This document shows positions 10,216 through 19,238 of a stretch of 39,909 bases of DNA, in pieces; position 1 is the first letter of the stretch; every line of letters starts with the position of its first letter. The translations under genes were made by a program, and so were the position numbers. The DNA comes from Gilliamella sp. Choc5-1 (GTDB lineage Bacteria > Pseudomonadota > Gammaproteobacteria > Enterobacterales > Orbaceae). The notes under the pieces were generated by a model. It made no database searches, had not been told where the DNA came from, and saw only the letters and a list, made by a program, of their open reading frames with translations. The DNA lies in assembly GCF_001690595.1 (NCBI RefSeq), contig NZ_LZHH01000119.1, forward strand, positions 1 through 39,909, in the 5' to 3' direction.

Positions 10216-11145
10216 CTAATAATAAGTCAATTCCCGAGTCACCGTTGTTTGCTTACCATATTGGTTATTTTTAACTTTAGTTACTGTCAACCAATCATTT
10301 TTTTCATTAAAAGTTAAAAATTTAGTGGCGTAATGAGCAGCTTCTTTACCTGCTGATAAATACGAAGCGTCGATGGATATTAATCGATGATGTTCATTAT
10401 CATATTGATATGAAAGGTCACTTTCGTTTTTCATATTATTACTAAATTGATACAGTACTTTAGCTAACTGTTGATTTTGATATTCAAACGTATAGGTTGA
10501 ACCCCCTTTTTGTTCTGTACCAGTGTACTGACCATTCTCATTAATTTCTTTTAGTTGCCATTGTACATTTTTATTGATAAGGCAATTATTAGTGTCGTAC
10601 AGATAATTATCGGTTTCAATAAAAACAAAATCGGCCGCTTTTTTGGTTTGTTGAGATACTACAATTTTACCTTGTTCATCAGTACTAAATTGAATAATGC
10701 TATTGGTTTTATCTTCTACATCTTCAATAATATTTTCCCAACCTGACTTATTTTTTTGTAAGTGCTCGGAATAAATTCGGATGTTTTTTTCTGAATAAAG
10801 ATCATAATGGCTTTGTGTTATAAGTCCATTAGGATCATACGTTAGTGTATGCTTAGCCGTCATACTACTTACATCATCGCTATCACTACCTAATTTGGTC
10901 GTTGAAATTCTAATCTCTTGCTTAATATCTTTTATTGGTGAGTCAATATAATCAAGAATCTGAAAGATATAATTATTTGACTCAACAGTATTTTTAGTAA
11001 GGTTATCACTACAAGTTAGCGCCATAACATTTATTGATATGAACGACACACAAGATACTAATAAAAAAGTAAGTATTCGTTTTTGTATAATGAACCAATT
11101 AAATAAATTAATATCTAGGAAAATACAAGGTTGTTTACACTTCAT
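10216..11145 (-). CDS. Exported protein of unknown function with YD-like repeats
   Basis: A 309-residue protein I cannot assign. A hydrophobic export signal ending near NVMA lies at about residues 25-42 behind an unusually long N-terminus (MKCKQPCIFLDINLFNWF). The mature part holds weak repeats of the YD type (LTYDPNGLITQSHYD, TFEYQNQQLAKVLY, LSYQYDNEHHRLISID), suggesting a beta-rich periplasmic or surface protein. The ATG has AGAGGA ten bases upstream. Start codon, ribosome site and the first ten or so codons fall inside a transposon-end repeat (11110-11182), so this N-terminus may be a later acquisition; the native start could have been nearer FIIQKRIL. It converges with frdD. Confidence 0.7.
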   Translation of the reverse strand: MKCKQPCIFLDINLFNWFIIQKRILTFLLVSCVSFISINVMALTCSDNLTKNTVESNNYIFQILDYIDSPIKDIKQEIRISTTKLGSDSDDVSSMTAKHTLTYDPNGLITQSHYDLYSEKNIRIYSEHLQKNKSGWENIIEDVEDKTNSIIQFSTDEQGKIVVSQQTKKAADFVFIETDNYLYDTNNCLINKNVQWQLKEINENGQYTGTEQKGGSTYTFEYQNQQLAKVLYQFSNNMKNESDLSYQYDNEHHRLISIDASYLSAGKEAAHYATKFLTFNEKNDWLTVTKVKNNQYGKQTTVTRELTYY

Positions 11146-11182
11146 GGTTAAAATAATCCTCTAAAAACTCATAAGGTATTTT
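11110..11182 (-). repeat. Solo IS481-like right end, copy 1 of a 73-base repeat
   Basis: It aligns without gaps to 11225-11297 at roughly three quarters identity. Both contain TTTACACTTCAT and a TAGGAAAA terminus. In this copy the ATG on the minus strand opens the reading frame of the exported protein 10216-11145; in the other copy the same ATG is followed after three codons by a stop. The complement of CTAAAAACTCATAAGG corresponds to the last codons of the transposase remnant in the other copy, so this is an independent, older right end of the same element family. Confidence 0.6.
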
Positions 11183-11203
11183 CTCCAAAATCACTTTTGG
11201 GAT

Positions 11204-11226
11204 TTAACTGTTATTATAACAGTTAA
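11204..11226. repeat. Perfect 23-base palindrome
   Basis: The 11-base arms TTAACTGTTAT and ATAACAGTTAA surround a single T. It lies between the two 73-base repeat copies, 58 bases upstream of the exported-protein ATG, and directly against the terminus of the IS481-like fossil. It could be an operator for a dimeric repressor or a relic of the insertion site. No regulator can be named. Confidence 0.5.
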
Positions 11227-11275
11227 TATGTAGGAAAACGCCGAGTTATTTACACTTCATGATTAAAATAATTCG

Positions 11276-11425
11276 CTAAAAACGCATAAAGCATTTAAGC
11301 TTTGGTTTTCTATCTTTTTTATCACTAAATATTTGTTGATTATGCCACATCTCAATTAAAGTTTGTATCACGCTTTCGGCTTTCTCATTGTTTGTAGGTA
11401 GATGGGTTTTAGGAATTTTTGATTG
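11276..11425 (-). pseudogene. IS481-family transposase remnant, C-terminal fragment
   Basis: An open minus-strand stretch reads QSKIPKTHLPTNNEKAESV and continues IQTLIEMWHNQQIFSDKK to a stop after KCFMRF. IS481-type integrases have PYTPxTNGKAERFIQT at this place, so this is the end of the rve domain with the conserved Glu kept. Stops occur directly upstream in the same frame, and the protein ends early compared with complete family members. It is not functional. Confidence 0.6.
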
Positions 11426-11750
11426 ATACGCTGATTATCACACAGTTTATCTAAACAAAAATTTATCTAACAAACAAAGATAGATAGCCTCATTTTTGTC
11501 AAGAAGTTTCAGGAGTGTATAGTGTTTAAGTAAAAAATCCAAAATTTTTGTTTAACTTGGTAAAAATTAACGTATTATTATATCCTTTTTACGTAAGGAT
11601 TTAACCGCAATAACAAAGACGTTTAATACTAGTAGGTCGACTGACCATAAAGCGTTTAGCCAAATTAGTAACGGTTATTTGTCTTTATAATATAAGCGCA
11701 CTATCGTTTGTCTGTGATAAGGCATTAGTTTTGTTTTTTATATGTATTCA

Positions 11751-11777
11751 TTACAGTAATTTCAAAAATTACTGTAA
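11751..11777. repeat. Perfect inverted repeat inside the fossil's left end
   Basis: TTACAGTAATTT and AAATTACTGTAA flank CAA. The related fossil at 23402-23586 has the same structure at 23539-23565 with two mismatches in one arm. In both it lies between the terminal repeat and the start of the transposase remnant, so it was part of the ancestral element, perhaps its promoter or a transposase-binding site. Confidence 0.55.
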
Positions 11778-11999
11778 ACAACGTGAGAAATTCTTACACT
11801 TATTTTTTATCAAATGTGTATTTTTAACGAGTGGTCTCATTTTTTTATCTTATTAATTAGGTTTTGCTCATTTAGTGGAAGTTTGGCAAAATAGGCAACC
11901 TATTGGGGATTGTGATTGCCTTTAATGACTGATTTGTTAATAATCAATAAGAAATTACATAAATATGCTATTGTTAAATAGAGCAGGAACGGAATTAGG

Positions 12000-13955
12000 A
12001 TGATTAGTCGAATTAAACAACCTATAAAAATATTATTCATCTTGAGTTGCCTAAGTGGTATAGCCATTTGTTCTGCACCTGCTTTTGCCGATGAAGAACA
12101 ACAAATTTTACCTCAAACTGAGGAAGAAACTGATGTTAATATTCTAGTTCAATCATCTCAGGATAAACAAGTTGATATCGTTACTCCTACTGAAAAACGT
12201 GAAGAAATTTACCGCAAAACCATCTTTTCACTTTCAGGTCAACCAAAGTATCATGTTGACTTTCAACATGTTGATTATGTAAATCCTAATGCTCCGAAAG
12301 GTGGCGTAATTAAATTGGCAGAAGTTGGCTCTTTTGATAATTTGAATCGCTTTGCTAGCCGTGGCGCACCTGAACGTAATTCAGGATCACTGTATGATAG
12401 TCTTTTTACTAGTACAGCTGATGATATCACAAGCTTTTATCCACTTATTGCTACTTCAATAACCTACTCTAACCAATACCGTTGGGCAGAAGTTGCAATT
12501 AACCCTAATGCTCGTTTTCAAGATGATAAGCCCATTACTGCCCACGATGTTGAATTTACCTTTCATAAATTTATGACCGAAGGGGTACCTCAATATCGTG
12601 TTTATAATAAAGGCATTACTGTTAAGGCAATAGATGATCACCATGTGCGTGTTGATATTCCCGATTCCGATCGGGAAAAACTTCTTTCATTTGTGGGTAG
12701 TATGCGTGTTATTCCTAAACATTTTTGGCAACATCATGATTTTTCAGAACCATTAAGCACGCCACCTGTTGGTAGTGGCCCTTACTATATTAGCGATTAT
12801 AAAATGGGGCAATATGTTGTTTATCGACGTAATCCAAAGTATTGGGCACGTGATTTGCCGATTAATAAAGGTTTAGATAATTTTGACGAAAAACGCATTG
12901 ATTATTATATGGATGACAATGTTTCACTAGAAGCCTTTAAAGCTGGTGAATATGATTTGCGAACTGAAGATCAACCAAAAAATTGGTTTGCTCAATATCA
13001 AGGTCGATATTTTGATAATAGCCATATTATTAAACAAGAAAAACCTGTTAAAACCGCAACCGATACTGAGTGGCTCGCATTTAATTTACAAAAAGAACTA
13101 TTTAAAGATATTAAAGTACGTAAAGCGATCTCCTTGGCATTTGATTTTGAATGGCTAAATCATGCCTTTTATTATGACAGTTACAAAAGACCTTATAGTT
13201 TTTTTGAAAACACCATTTATGCGGCAAAAGGTAAGCCGACAGAGCAAGAATTAAAATGGCTTAATCCTTATAAACATATTATTCCCGAAGCTGTTTTTGG
13301 CGATGCTTATTCTATTTCCAAAAGTGATGGGCAAGGTTTTAATCGCGACAATTTGTTAAAAGCGGCTGAATTGCTTAAACAAGCTGGATGGGAAATTAAA
13401 AATGGTAAACTAATTAACACTAAAACTGAGCAACCATTTGAATTTGAACTGATCAGCTCCCTTGGTAGCGATATTAAATATGCTATTCCTTTTCAACAAA
13501 ATTTAGCACGCTTAGGGATCACCATGAAAATTACCTTGTTAGATTCCGCACAACATTTACGGCGTGTTCGTGAGCGTGATTATGATATGGTTGCACGTTA
13601 TTATTATGCCGTAAATTATCCTAATTCTAATTTATTGATGTTTTGGGGAAGTGAATACCTTAACTCATCGTGGAATGCTTCGGGGTTACATAATAAAGCT
13701 ATCGATGGCATTATCGCTGAAATTATTAAGAATGTGGATAATCAAGAAGAACTTGTCCCATTAGGACGTGCGCTTGATCGTATTTTAACGCAAGAATATC
13801 CAATGATTCCAATGTGGTATAACAGTAAAACTTATTATGCTTATTGGAACAAATTTGGGCAGCCAGCTATACAACCGACTTATGGTATAGGGATTGATAG
13901 TTGGTGGTATGATGCAAACAAAGCAGCTAGCCTGTCTAAAAATCGGGAACATTAA
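12000..13955 (+). CDS. yejA: Peptide ABC transporter substrate-binding protein YejA
   Basis: Periplasmic binding protein of the YejABEF importer, which in E. coli takes up oligopeptides including microcin C. It belongs to the SBP_bac_5 family. The 651 residues compare with 604 in E. coli and are collinear from [11 protein letters not shown] onward ([71 protein letters not shown], to [13 protein letters not shown]). A signal peptide ends at APAFA near residue 30. Between it and the domain lies an extra acidic, Gln/Glu/Thr-rich linker of about 35 residues absent from the E. coli protein. It is the first gene of a tightly packed operon; yejB starts one base after its stop. Confidence 0.95.
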   Translation: MISRIKQPIKILFILSCLSGIAICSAPAFADEEQQILPQTEEETDVNILVQSSQDKQVDIVTPTEKREEIYRKTIFSLSGQPKYHVDFQHVDYVNPNAPKGGVIKLAEVGSFDNLNRFASRGAPERNSGSLYDSLFTSTADDITSFYPLIATSITYSNQYRWAEVAINPNARFQDDKPITAHDVEFTFHKFMTEGVPQYRVYNKGITVKAIDDHHVRVDIPDSDREKLLSFVGSMRVIPKHFWQHHDFSEPLSTPPVGSGPYYISDYKMGQYVVYRRNPKYWARDLPINKGLDNFDEKRIDYYMDDNVSLEAFKAGEYDLRTEDQPKNWFAQYQGRYFDNSHIIKQEKPVKTATDTEWLAFNLQKELFKDIKVRKAISLAFDFEWLNHAFYYDSYKRPYSFFENTIYAAKGKPTEQELKWLNPYKHIIPEAVFGDAYSISKSDGQGFNRDNLLKAAELLKQAGWEIKNGKLINTKTEQPFEFELISSLGSDIKYAIPFQQNLARLGITMKITLLDSAQHLRRVRERDYDMVARYYYAVNYPNSNLLMFWGSEYLNSSWNASGLHNKAIDGIIAEIIKNVDNQEELVPLGRALDRILTQEYPMIPMWYNSKTYYAYWNKFGQPAIQPTYGIGIDSWWYDANKAASLSKNREH

Positions 13956-13956
13956 T

Positions 13957-15045
13957 ATGTTAAATTATTTTATTCGTCGACTGTTGCTGATTATTCCAAC
14001 ATTGTTTGTGATTTTGACTATCAACTTTTTTATTGTACAAGTTGCGCCTGGTGGGCCTGTTGATCAGGCACTAGCCATGATTGAAAATGGCCCGCAAGCA
14101 GGGCAAGGATTATTGCCAGGGAGTGGTGACTCGTCAATATCCGTACAGCAGTATAAAAACGAATCAAATTATCGAGGTTCTCGTGGGCTTGATCCTCAAG
14201 TTATCGCAATGATAGAAAAGCAGTACGGCTTTGATAAACCGATATTTGAACGTTATATCGAAACACTAAAGAAATATATATTATTTGATTTTGGTAATAG
14301 TTTTTTTAAAAGTGAATCGGTACTAGGTTTAATTGCCAAAAGTTTACCTGTTTCAATTTCATTGGGATTATGGAGTACTTTGATTGTTTATCTCATTTCA
14401 ATCCCGTTAGGCATTCGCAAAGCAGTGAAAGATGGTTCTGCATTTGATTTTTGGTCAAGTACATTAATTATTATTGGCTATGCGATACCTGCTTTTTTAT
14501 TAGCGGTTTTATTTATTGTATTATTTGCTGGCGGTAGTTATTGGGATATTTTTCCTCTACGTGGGCTAATATCGAACCATTTTGAGCAACTCAATTTTTG
14601 GGGCAAAATAAAAGACTACGCATGGCATATTTGTTTACCCACTATTGCAATGGTTATTGGCGGTTTTGCATCACTCACCATGCTAACTAAAAATTCATTT
14701 TTAGATGAAATCCGCAAACAATATGTAATAACCGCACGTGCTAAAGGATTAAGTGAAAGAAAAATTTTATATAAACATGTTTTTCGCAATGCAACATTGC
14801 TGATTGTATCAGGCTTTCCTGCAGCTTTTGTTGGTATTTTATTTACTGGTTCATTATTGATTGAAATTATCTTTTCGCTTAATGGACTTGGGCTATTGGG
14901 ATATGAGGCAATTATACAACGTGATTACCCAGTGATTTTTGGTTCATTGTATATCTTTACATTAATCAGCCTTATTACTAAATTATTATCTGATTTATCT
15001 TATATGATGATTGACCCACGTATTGACTTTGAGGCTCGCAACTAA
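13957..15045 (+). CDS. yejB: Peptide ABC transporter permease YejB
   Basis: Inner-membrane permease of the YejABEF importer. It has 362 residues (E. coli 364). It starts [19 protein letters not shown], the typical first helix of DppB/OppB-type permeases, followed by a large periplasmic loop with [12 protein letters not shown]. The cytoplasmic EAA loop is seen in [24 protein letters not shown]. It ends [12 protein letters not shown]. The frame is open further upstream inside yejA (13894), but the ATG at 13957 gives the family N-terminus. Its stop overlaps the yejE start by one base (TAATG), pointing to coupled translation. Confidence 0.95.
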   Translation: MLNYFIRRLLLIIPTLFVILTINFFIVQVAPGGPVDQALAMIENGPQAGQGLLPGSGDSSISVQQYKNESNYRGSRGLDPQVIAMIEKQYGFDKPIFERYIETLKKYILFDFGNSFFKSESVLGLIAKSLPVSISLGLWSTLIVYLISIPLGIRKAVKDGSAFDFWSSTLIIIGYAIPAFLLAVLFIVLFAGGSYWDIFPLRGLISNHFEQLNFWGKIKDYAWHICLPTIAMVIGGFASLTMLTKNSFLDEIRKQYVITARAKGLSERKILYKHVFRNATLLIVSGFPAAFVGILFTGSLLIEIIFSLNGLGLLGYEAIIQRDYPVIFGSLYIFTLISLITKLLSDLSYMMIDPRIDFEARN

Positions 15046-16073
15046 TGACCACCCATTACTCTATTAATCAACAGCGTTGGCAACGATTTAAACAGAATCG
15101 TCGTGGTTATTACTCACTTTGGTTATTTATGATCTGTTTTGTGATTAGCTTATTTGCTGATTTTATTGTTAACGATAGACCAATTTTTATTAAATATCAG
15201 GATAATTACTATTCGCCGATTTTTCATTTTTATCCAGAAACGGAATTTGGTGGACAATTAGCCACACAAACTAACTTTCTTGATCCTGCTGTACAAAATA
15301 AAATAGAAACTAATGGCTGGATTTTATGGGCGCCATTTCGTTATAGCTACAATACATTAATTTATGATACATCCAACACGTTTCCAACGCCGCCTTCGGC
15401 ATCACATTGGTTAGGCACCACCGATGCAGGTTTCGATGTATTTGCCAATATTTTATACGGTTTTCGCATATCTATGTTTTTTGCGATTTTCTTGACGATT
15501 TTTACTTCAATTATTGGTGTCATTTTTGGGGCTATACAAGGCTATTATGGAGGTAAAATTGATCTAATTGGTCAACGTTTCATAGAAATATGGAGTGGGT
15601 TACCTGAGCTATTTGTTATTATTCTATTAGCCAGTATTTTACCGCTTAATTTTTGGTGGTTATTAGGTATTACCGTATTATTTGGTTGGATGGCTTTAGT
15701 AGGTGTAGTGCGTACTGAATTTTTGCGTACTCGCAATTTTGATTATATTCGTGCAGCTAAAGCAATGGGAGTTAGTGATACTAAAATTATGTTTCGTCAT
15801 ATCTTGCCTAATGCCATGGTGGCAACATTAACCTTTTTACCTTTTATACTTTGTGGCTCGATAACAACACTAACAGCGCTAGATTTTTTAGGTTTTGGTT
15901 TACCGATTGATTCGCCATCACTAGGACGATTATTACTACAAGGTAAAAACAATCTACAAGCTCCTTGGCTTGGCATCAGTTCATTTTTAGTTATTGCAAC
16001 TTTACTGTCACTGCTTATTTTTATTGGTGAAGCAGTAAGAGATGCATTTGATCCAAACAAAGGAGTGTATTAA
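15045..16073 (+). CDS. yejE: Peptide ABC transporter permease YejE
   Basis: Second permease of the importer, of the DppC/OppC type. It has 342 residues (E. coli about 341). The N-terminal INQQRWQRFKQNRRGYYSLW precedes the first helix. A periplasmic part carries PSASHWLGTTDAGFDVFANILYG, conserved in this class, and the EAA motif is FDYIRAAKAMGVSDTKIMFRHILPNA. It ends EAVRDAFDPNKGVY. It overlaps yejB and yejF by one base each, so the three proteins are made together. Confidence 0.95.
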   Translation: MTTHYSINQQRWQRFKQNRRGYYSLWLFMICFVISLFADFIVNDRPIFIKYQDNYYSPIFHFYPETEFGGQLATQTNFLDPAVQNKIETNGWILWAPFRYSYNTLIYDTSNTFPTPPSASHWLGTTDAGFDVFANILYGFRISMFFAIFLTIFTSIIGVIFGAIQGYYGGKIDLIGQRFIEIWSGLPELFVIILLASILPLNFWWLLGITVLFGWMALVGVVRTEFLRTRNFDYIRAAKAMGVSDTKIMFRHILPNAMVATLTFLPFILCGSITTLTALDFLGFGLPIDSPSLGRLLLQGKNNLQAPWLGISSFLVIATLLSLLIFIGEAVRDAFDPNKGVY

Positions 16074-17845
16074 TGAGTTCTCCTTTATTATCCGTTCAGG
16101 ATTTAAGTGTTGCATTTAAACGTGGTACGCATTTACTATCGCAAGTAGTAAGTAATGTTAGTTTTGATATTAATGAGCAAGAAACACTTGCTTTAGTGGG
16201 AGAGTCAGGCTCAGGGAAAAGCATTACCGCATTATCAATTTTACGACTACTACGTAAAGAACAAGTGGTATACCCTACTGGTGATATTTTGTTTGAAGGA
16301 AAATCATTATTACATGCGCCAGATAAAGAACTTCGTAAAGTTCGTGGCAATGAAATTAGCATGATCTTCCAAGAACCGATGGTGTCATTAAATCCTCTAC
16401 ATACAGTTGAAAAGCAACTTTATGAAGTGCTGGCGTTACATCGAGGAATGAAGCGTAATCAAGCTCGTGGCGAAATTTTACAATACCTTGATCGTGTAGG
16501 CATTAAGGAACCAAAAAGTAAATTATCAGCTTATCCTCATCAACTATCTGGTGGCGAAAGGCAGCGAGTAATGATTGCTATGGCAATATTAACGCATCCA
16601 AAGTTACTTATTGCTGACGAACCGACAACAGCACTAGATGTATCTGTACAGGCGCAAATTATTCAGTTACTAAAAGAGTTAAAGAAAGAACTCAATATGA
16701 GTATGCTTTTTATTTCGCATAACCTTGGTATTGTTAAAAAGCTTGCTGATAAAGTGGCTGTTATGCAACAAGGCCAAATTATCGAATACAATAATAAACA
16801 GCGTATCTTTTTACGTCCACAGCATGAATATACTCAAACACTATTGAATTCAGAGCCAAAAGGTGAACCTGTGCCATTGCCCGATGCACCTGGAATATTA
16901 CTTAATGTTAATCACCTTAATGTTGAAGTCATTACCAAAAAACGTTTATTTAGCAGCCAAAAGAAGAAAATTATCAACAATATTGGTTTTGCTGTACATC
17001 AAGGTGAAACGGTTGGAATTGTTGGTGAATCAGGATCGGGAAAAAGTACTACAGCACTAGCTATTCTACGATTGATTAAATCACAGGGCAATATTGTATT
17101 TGACAGCCATCCGATACAAAATTTAACTGGTAAAAGATTATTACCATTTCGAAGCCGTATCCAAGTAGTATTTCAAGATCCGTTCTCTTCTCTTAATCCT
17201 CGCCTCAATGTTGAGCAAATTATTAGTGAAGGATTAATGACTCATAAAAAACTAAACAAAGTTCAGCGTGAACAAGCGGTAATCGATATTATGCAAGAAG
17301 TTGGGCTTGATCCAGATATGCGTTATCGCTATCCGACCGAGTTTTCTGGAGGGCAACGTCAACGAATAGCTATTGCTAGAGCTTTAATTTTACAGCCTGA
17401 ATTATTGATTTTAGACGAACCTACTTCATCGTTGGATCATACTATTCAAAAACAAATTATTAATTTACTGAAATCATTGCAAGAAAAGCATCAGCTTAGT
17501 TATTTGTTTATTAGCCATGATTTAGCGTTGGTTTACACTATGTGTCACCAAGTGGTTGTTATGAAAGATGGTAGTATTATTGAGCAAGGCTCACGTGAGA
17601 AGATCTTCTATTCTCCTGAAGATGAATACACAAAAGCATTACTTTCATTTTTAGATAAACGACCTCGCAAAAAAAATAAGACTTTGATACATGTAGACAA
17701 AGTTGAAAATTTGGGGAAAACTGAAAAAATAGAAAGCACAACAGAATTTGCTGATAACGATAATGCTCAACAACAACAAAATAACAATCAAGGCATAGAA
17801 AAAAAGGTTAATTGGGGTGATGCATTGTTGATGCGCAAAAAATAA
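16073..17845 (+). CDS. yejF: Peptide ABC transporter ATP-binding protein YejF, two fused domains
   Basis: Powers the YejABEF importer with two ABC domains in one chain. Domain 1 (about 1-265): Walker A GESGSGKS near residue 42, signature LSGGERQR, Walker B LLIADEPT. Domain 2 (about 275-530): Walker A GESGSGKS, signature FSGGQRQR, Walker B LLILDEPT. At 590 residues it is longer than E. coli YejF (529). After LLSFLDKRPRKK comes an extra tail of about 60 residues that is charged, contains QQQQNNNQ and ends DALLMRKK; it is outside the ABC fold and its role is unknown. It is last in the operon, with no strong terminator seen. Confidence 0.94.
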   Translation: MSSPLLSVQDLSVAFKRGTHLLSQVVSNVSFDINEQETLALVGESGSGKSITALSILRLLRKEQVVYPTGDILFEGKSLLHAPDKELRKVRGNEISMIFQEPMVSLNPLHTVEKQLYEVLALHRGMKRNQARGEILQYLDRVGIKEPKSKLSAYPHQLSGGERQRVMIAMAILTHPKLLIADEPTTALDVSVQAQIIQLLKELKKELNMSMLFISHNLGIVKKLADKVAVMQQGQIIEYNNKQRIFLRPQHEYTQTLLNSEPKGEPVPLPDAPGILLNVNHLNVEVITKKRLFSSQKKKIINNIGFAVHQGETVGIVGESGSGKSTTALAILRLIKSQGNIVFDSHPIQNLTGKRLLPFRSRIQVVFQDPFSSLNPRLNVEQIISEGLMTHKKLNKVQREQAVIDIMQEVGLDPDMRYRYPTEFSGGQRQRIAIARALILQPELLILDEPTSSLDHTIQKQIINLLKSLQEKHQLSYLFISHDLALVYTMCHQVVVMKDGSIIEQGSREKIFYSPEDEYTKALLSFLDKRPRKKNKTLIHVDKVENLGKTEKIESTTEFADNDNAQQQQNNNQGIEKKVNWGDALLMRKK

Positions 17846-17847
17846 AT

Positions 17848-17919
17848 TGTAGGGATAACAATATGATTCTATGTAATTATTCTAATTAGAAAGTGTAAAC
17901 AAAACAACTAATTCCTACA
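17848..17919. mobile_element. 72-base mini-element with TGTAGG...CCTACA ends
   Basis: It lies directly behind yejF. The ends read inward are TGTAGGGATAAC and TGTAGGAATTAG, and the right end continues into TTGTTTACACTT, the same string found in the right ends at 11110-11182 and 11225-11297. The centre holds the small palindrome TCTAATTAGA. It is best read as a heavily deleted relic of the IS481-like family, but at this length chance likeness in AT-rich DNA is possible. Confidence 0.35.
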
Positions 17920-18031
17920 TATAAAATCATCATATAAGACATAATTAATGATAGTCTTCTATTAGTTTTCTATTTTTAAGGTAAAGTTTGTATAAATAAG
18001 AAGATTAAATAAAAGTCAATCGGGATGAAAG

Positions 18032-19063
18032 ATGCAGGATACCAAAAAGCGTAGGAGTACAGGACAAATTACTTTATTTGATGTTGCTAAACATGCAGGT
18101 GTAGGAGCTATGACGGTATCTAGAGCGTTACGAACACCGGAACTAGTATCAGATAAGCTTAGGCAAAAAATTCAACTTGCAGTTGATACGTTAGGATACA
18201 AACCTAATATTGCAGCCAGTTTATTAGCATCTGCCTCTTCCAATCAAGTTATTGCGATTATTACAACGAAAATATATGACCATTCAGCTCAACTATTGCT
18301 CGACTCATTACAAGCAAATTTAATAAAAAAAGGTTATACAACATTTATCATAGAGTCTTATCATTATCATAAGTCTGAATCACAATTATTAGACACACTT
18401 TACAGTCATAATCTTGAAGCAATATTGTTATTTTATGTTGAAAATGAAAATCTTATAAAGAAAATTGCTCAGAATAAAACTGTGCCAATTATGAATGTTG
18501 GGAAAAAGTATGATGAATTAATCAATATTAATGTTGAAGTTGATGATAGTTTTGCAATGTATAAGTTAACTGAATATGTTATTAAAAAAGGTTACCAAAA
18601 TATTGCATTATTGTGTGCTAATCAACAATACCACCTTTTTCAACAACGCTTACATGGTTGGTATAAAGCGATGCTTACTTATCATTTACCTTCCCATCGG
18701 ATTGTTAATGCAGCCAAACCAGCAAATTTTAGCACAGGAGCTGAATTGTTACCCGATATCCTTTTAAATTGGTCAGAACTTGACGCCCTAATTTGCACTA
18801 CCGATGAATTAGCTTGTGGAGTACTGTATGAATGCCAGCGACGCCATATTCGTGTTCCTCATCAATTAGCTGTAAGTGGGTTTGGTGATAATGAATTTAG
18901 TCAAGTGAGCTTTCCTGCGTTAACAACAGTGGCGTTACAATCCTCAAAAATAGGAGGCTATACCGCAACTTTATTATTAAATAACCTAAAAAATACTGAA
19001 AAACAGCACAAGTCAGATTTGTCAGAATTACTACCAGTAATTAAATCACGCTCTAGTTTATAG
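18032..19063 (+). CDS. LacI-family transcriptional regulator (GntR/IdnR-like)
   Basis: A DNA-binding repressor of 343 residues. The LacI-type helix-turn-helix and hinge is at about 14-60 (LFDVAKHAGVGAMTVSRALR, then LGYKPNIAASLLA). A periplasmic-binding-protein-like effector domain follows (about 68-335), with LDALICTTDELACGVLYECQ and VSGFGDNEFSQVSFPALTTV. The order and spacing resemble E. coli GntR, the gluconate regulator, but no sugar gene lies beside it, so the effector is unknown. AAAGATG... at the start gives only a weak ribosome site. A perfect 15-base inverted repeat overlaps its stop codon. It stands alone between the yej operon and a tRNA on the other strand. Confidence 0.85.
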   Translation: MQDTKKRRSTGQITLFDVAKHAGVGAMTVSRALRTPELVSDKLRQKIQLAVDTLGYKPNIAASLLASASSNQVIAIITTKIYDHSAQLLLDSLQANLIKKGYTTFIIESYHYHKSESQLLDTLYSHNLEAILLFYVENENLIKKIAQNKTVPIMNVGKKYDELININVEVDDSFAMYKLTEYVIKKGYQNIALLCANQQYHLFQQRLHGWYKAMLTYHLPSHRIVNAAKPANFSTGAELLPDILLNWSELDALICTTDELACGVLYECQRRHIRVPHQLAVSGFGDNEFSQVSFPALTTVALQSSKIGGYTATLLLNNLKNTEKQHKSDLSELLPVIKSRSSL

Positions 19064-19090
19064 TTTTTGGAAAAGACTATAAACTAGAGC
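19050..19090 (+). terminator. Long hairpin overlapping the stop of the LacI-type gene
   Basis: The 15-base arms GCTCTAGTTTATAGT (19050-19064) and ACTATAAACTAGAGC (19076-19090) pair perfectly; a G-U pair and further A-U pairs extend the stem. There is no U-run on either side, so a classical intrinsic terminator is not proven. It could also protect the mRNA end or act in convergent transcription with the tRNA. Confidence 0.45.
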
Positions 19091-19159
19091 AATATTTGAT
19101 ATCGCGTTTCTTAAGGGAATTATTGATGCTCAATTGTTTCTTATTTTTTTATTGAAAAT

Positions 19160-19236
19160 TGGTCGGCGAGAGAGGATTCGAACCTCCGACCCACTGGTCC
19201 CAAACCAGTTGCGCTACCAAGCTGCGCTACTCGCCG
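19160..19236 (-). tRNA. proM: tRNA-Pro (anticodon TGG)
   Basis: The minus strand folds as a complete tRNA: acceptor stem CGGCGAG/CTCGCCG, D-arm with AGCTTGGTAGC, anticodon arm CTGGTTTGGGACCAG with anticodon TGG, T-arm GGAGGTTCGAATCCTC, and encoded CCA. By my recollection it matches E. coli proM essentially base for base. It reads CCA, CCG, CCU and possibly all proline codons. It lies downstream of tgt on the same strand, with its own promoter. Confidence 0.96.
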
Positions 19237-19238
19237 TT

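Larger units (their letters stand above)
11229..11798 (-). mobile_element. Decayed, internally deleted IS481-like element (fossil A)
   Basis: The ends read inward are TGTAGGAAAACGCCGAGTTA (from 11229) and TGTAAGAATTTCTCACG (from 11798 on the other strand), each running into TTNTTTACA. Inside, the minus strand keeps pieces of a transposase: an N-terminal part from ATG at 11751 (MNTYKKQN), after frame breaks a helix-turn-helix ITVTNLAKRFMVSRPT around 11620-11665, and a C-terminal piece at 11276-11425 with NEKAESVIQTLIEMW, which resembles the NGKAERFIQT segment around the third catalytic residue of IS481 transposases. At 570 bases against about 1 kb for a full element, the catalytic centre is missing and it cannot move by itself. 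Confidence 0.65.

Noticed and set aside
13894-13956. Earlier start of yejB inside yejA
   Set aside because: Family members begin with the first membrane helix, matching ATG 13957.
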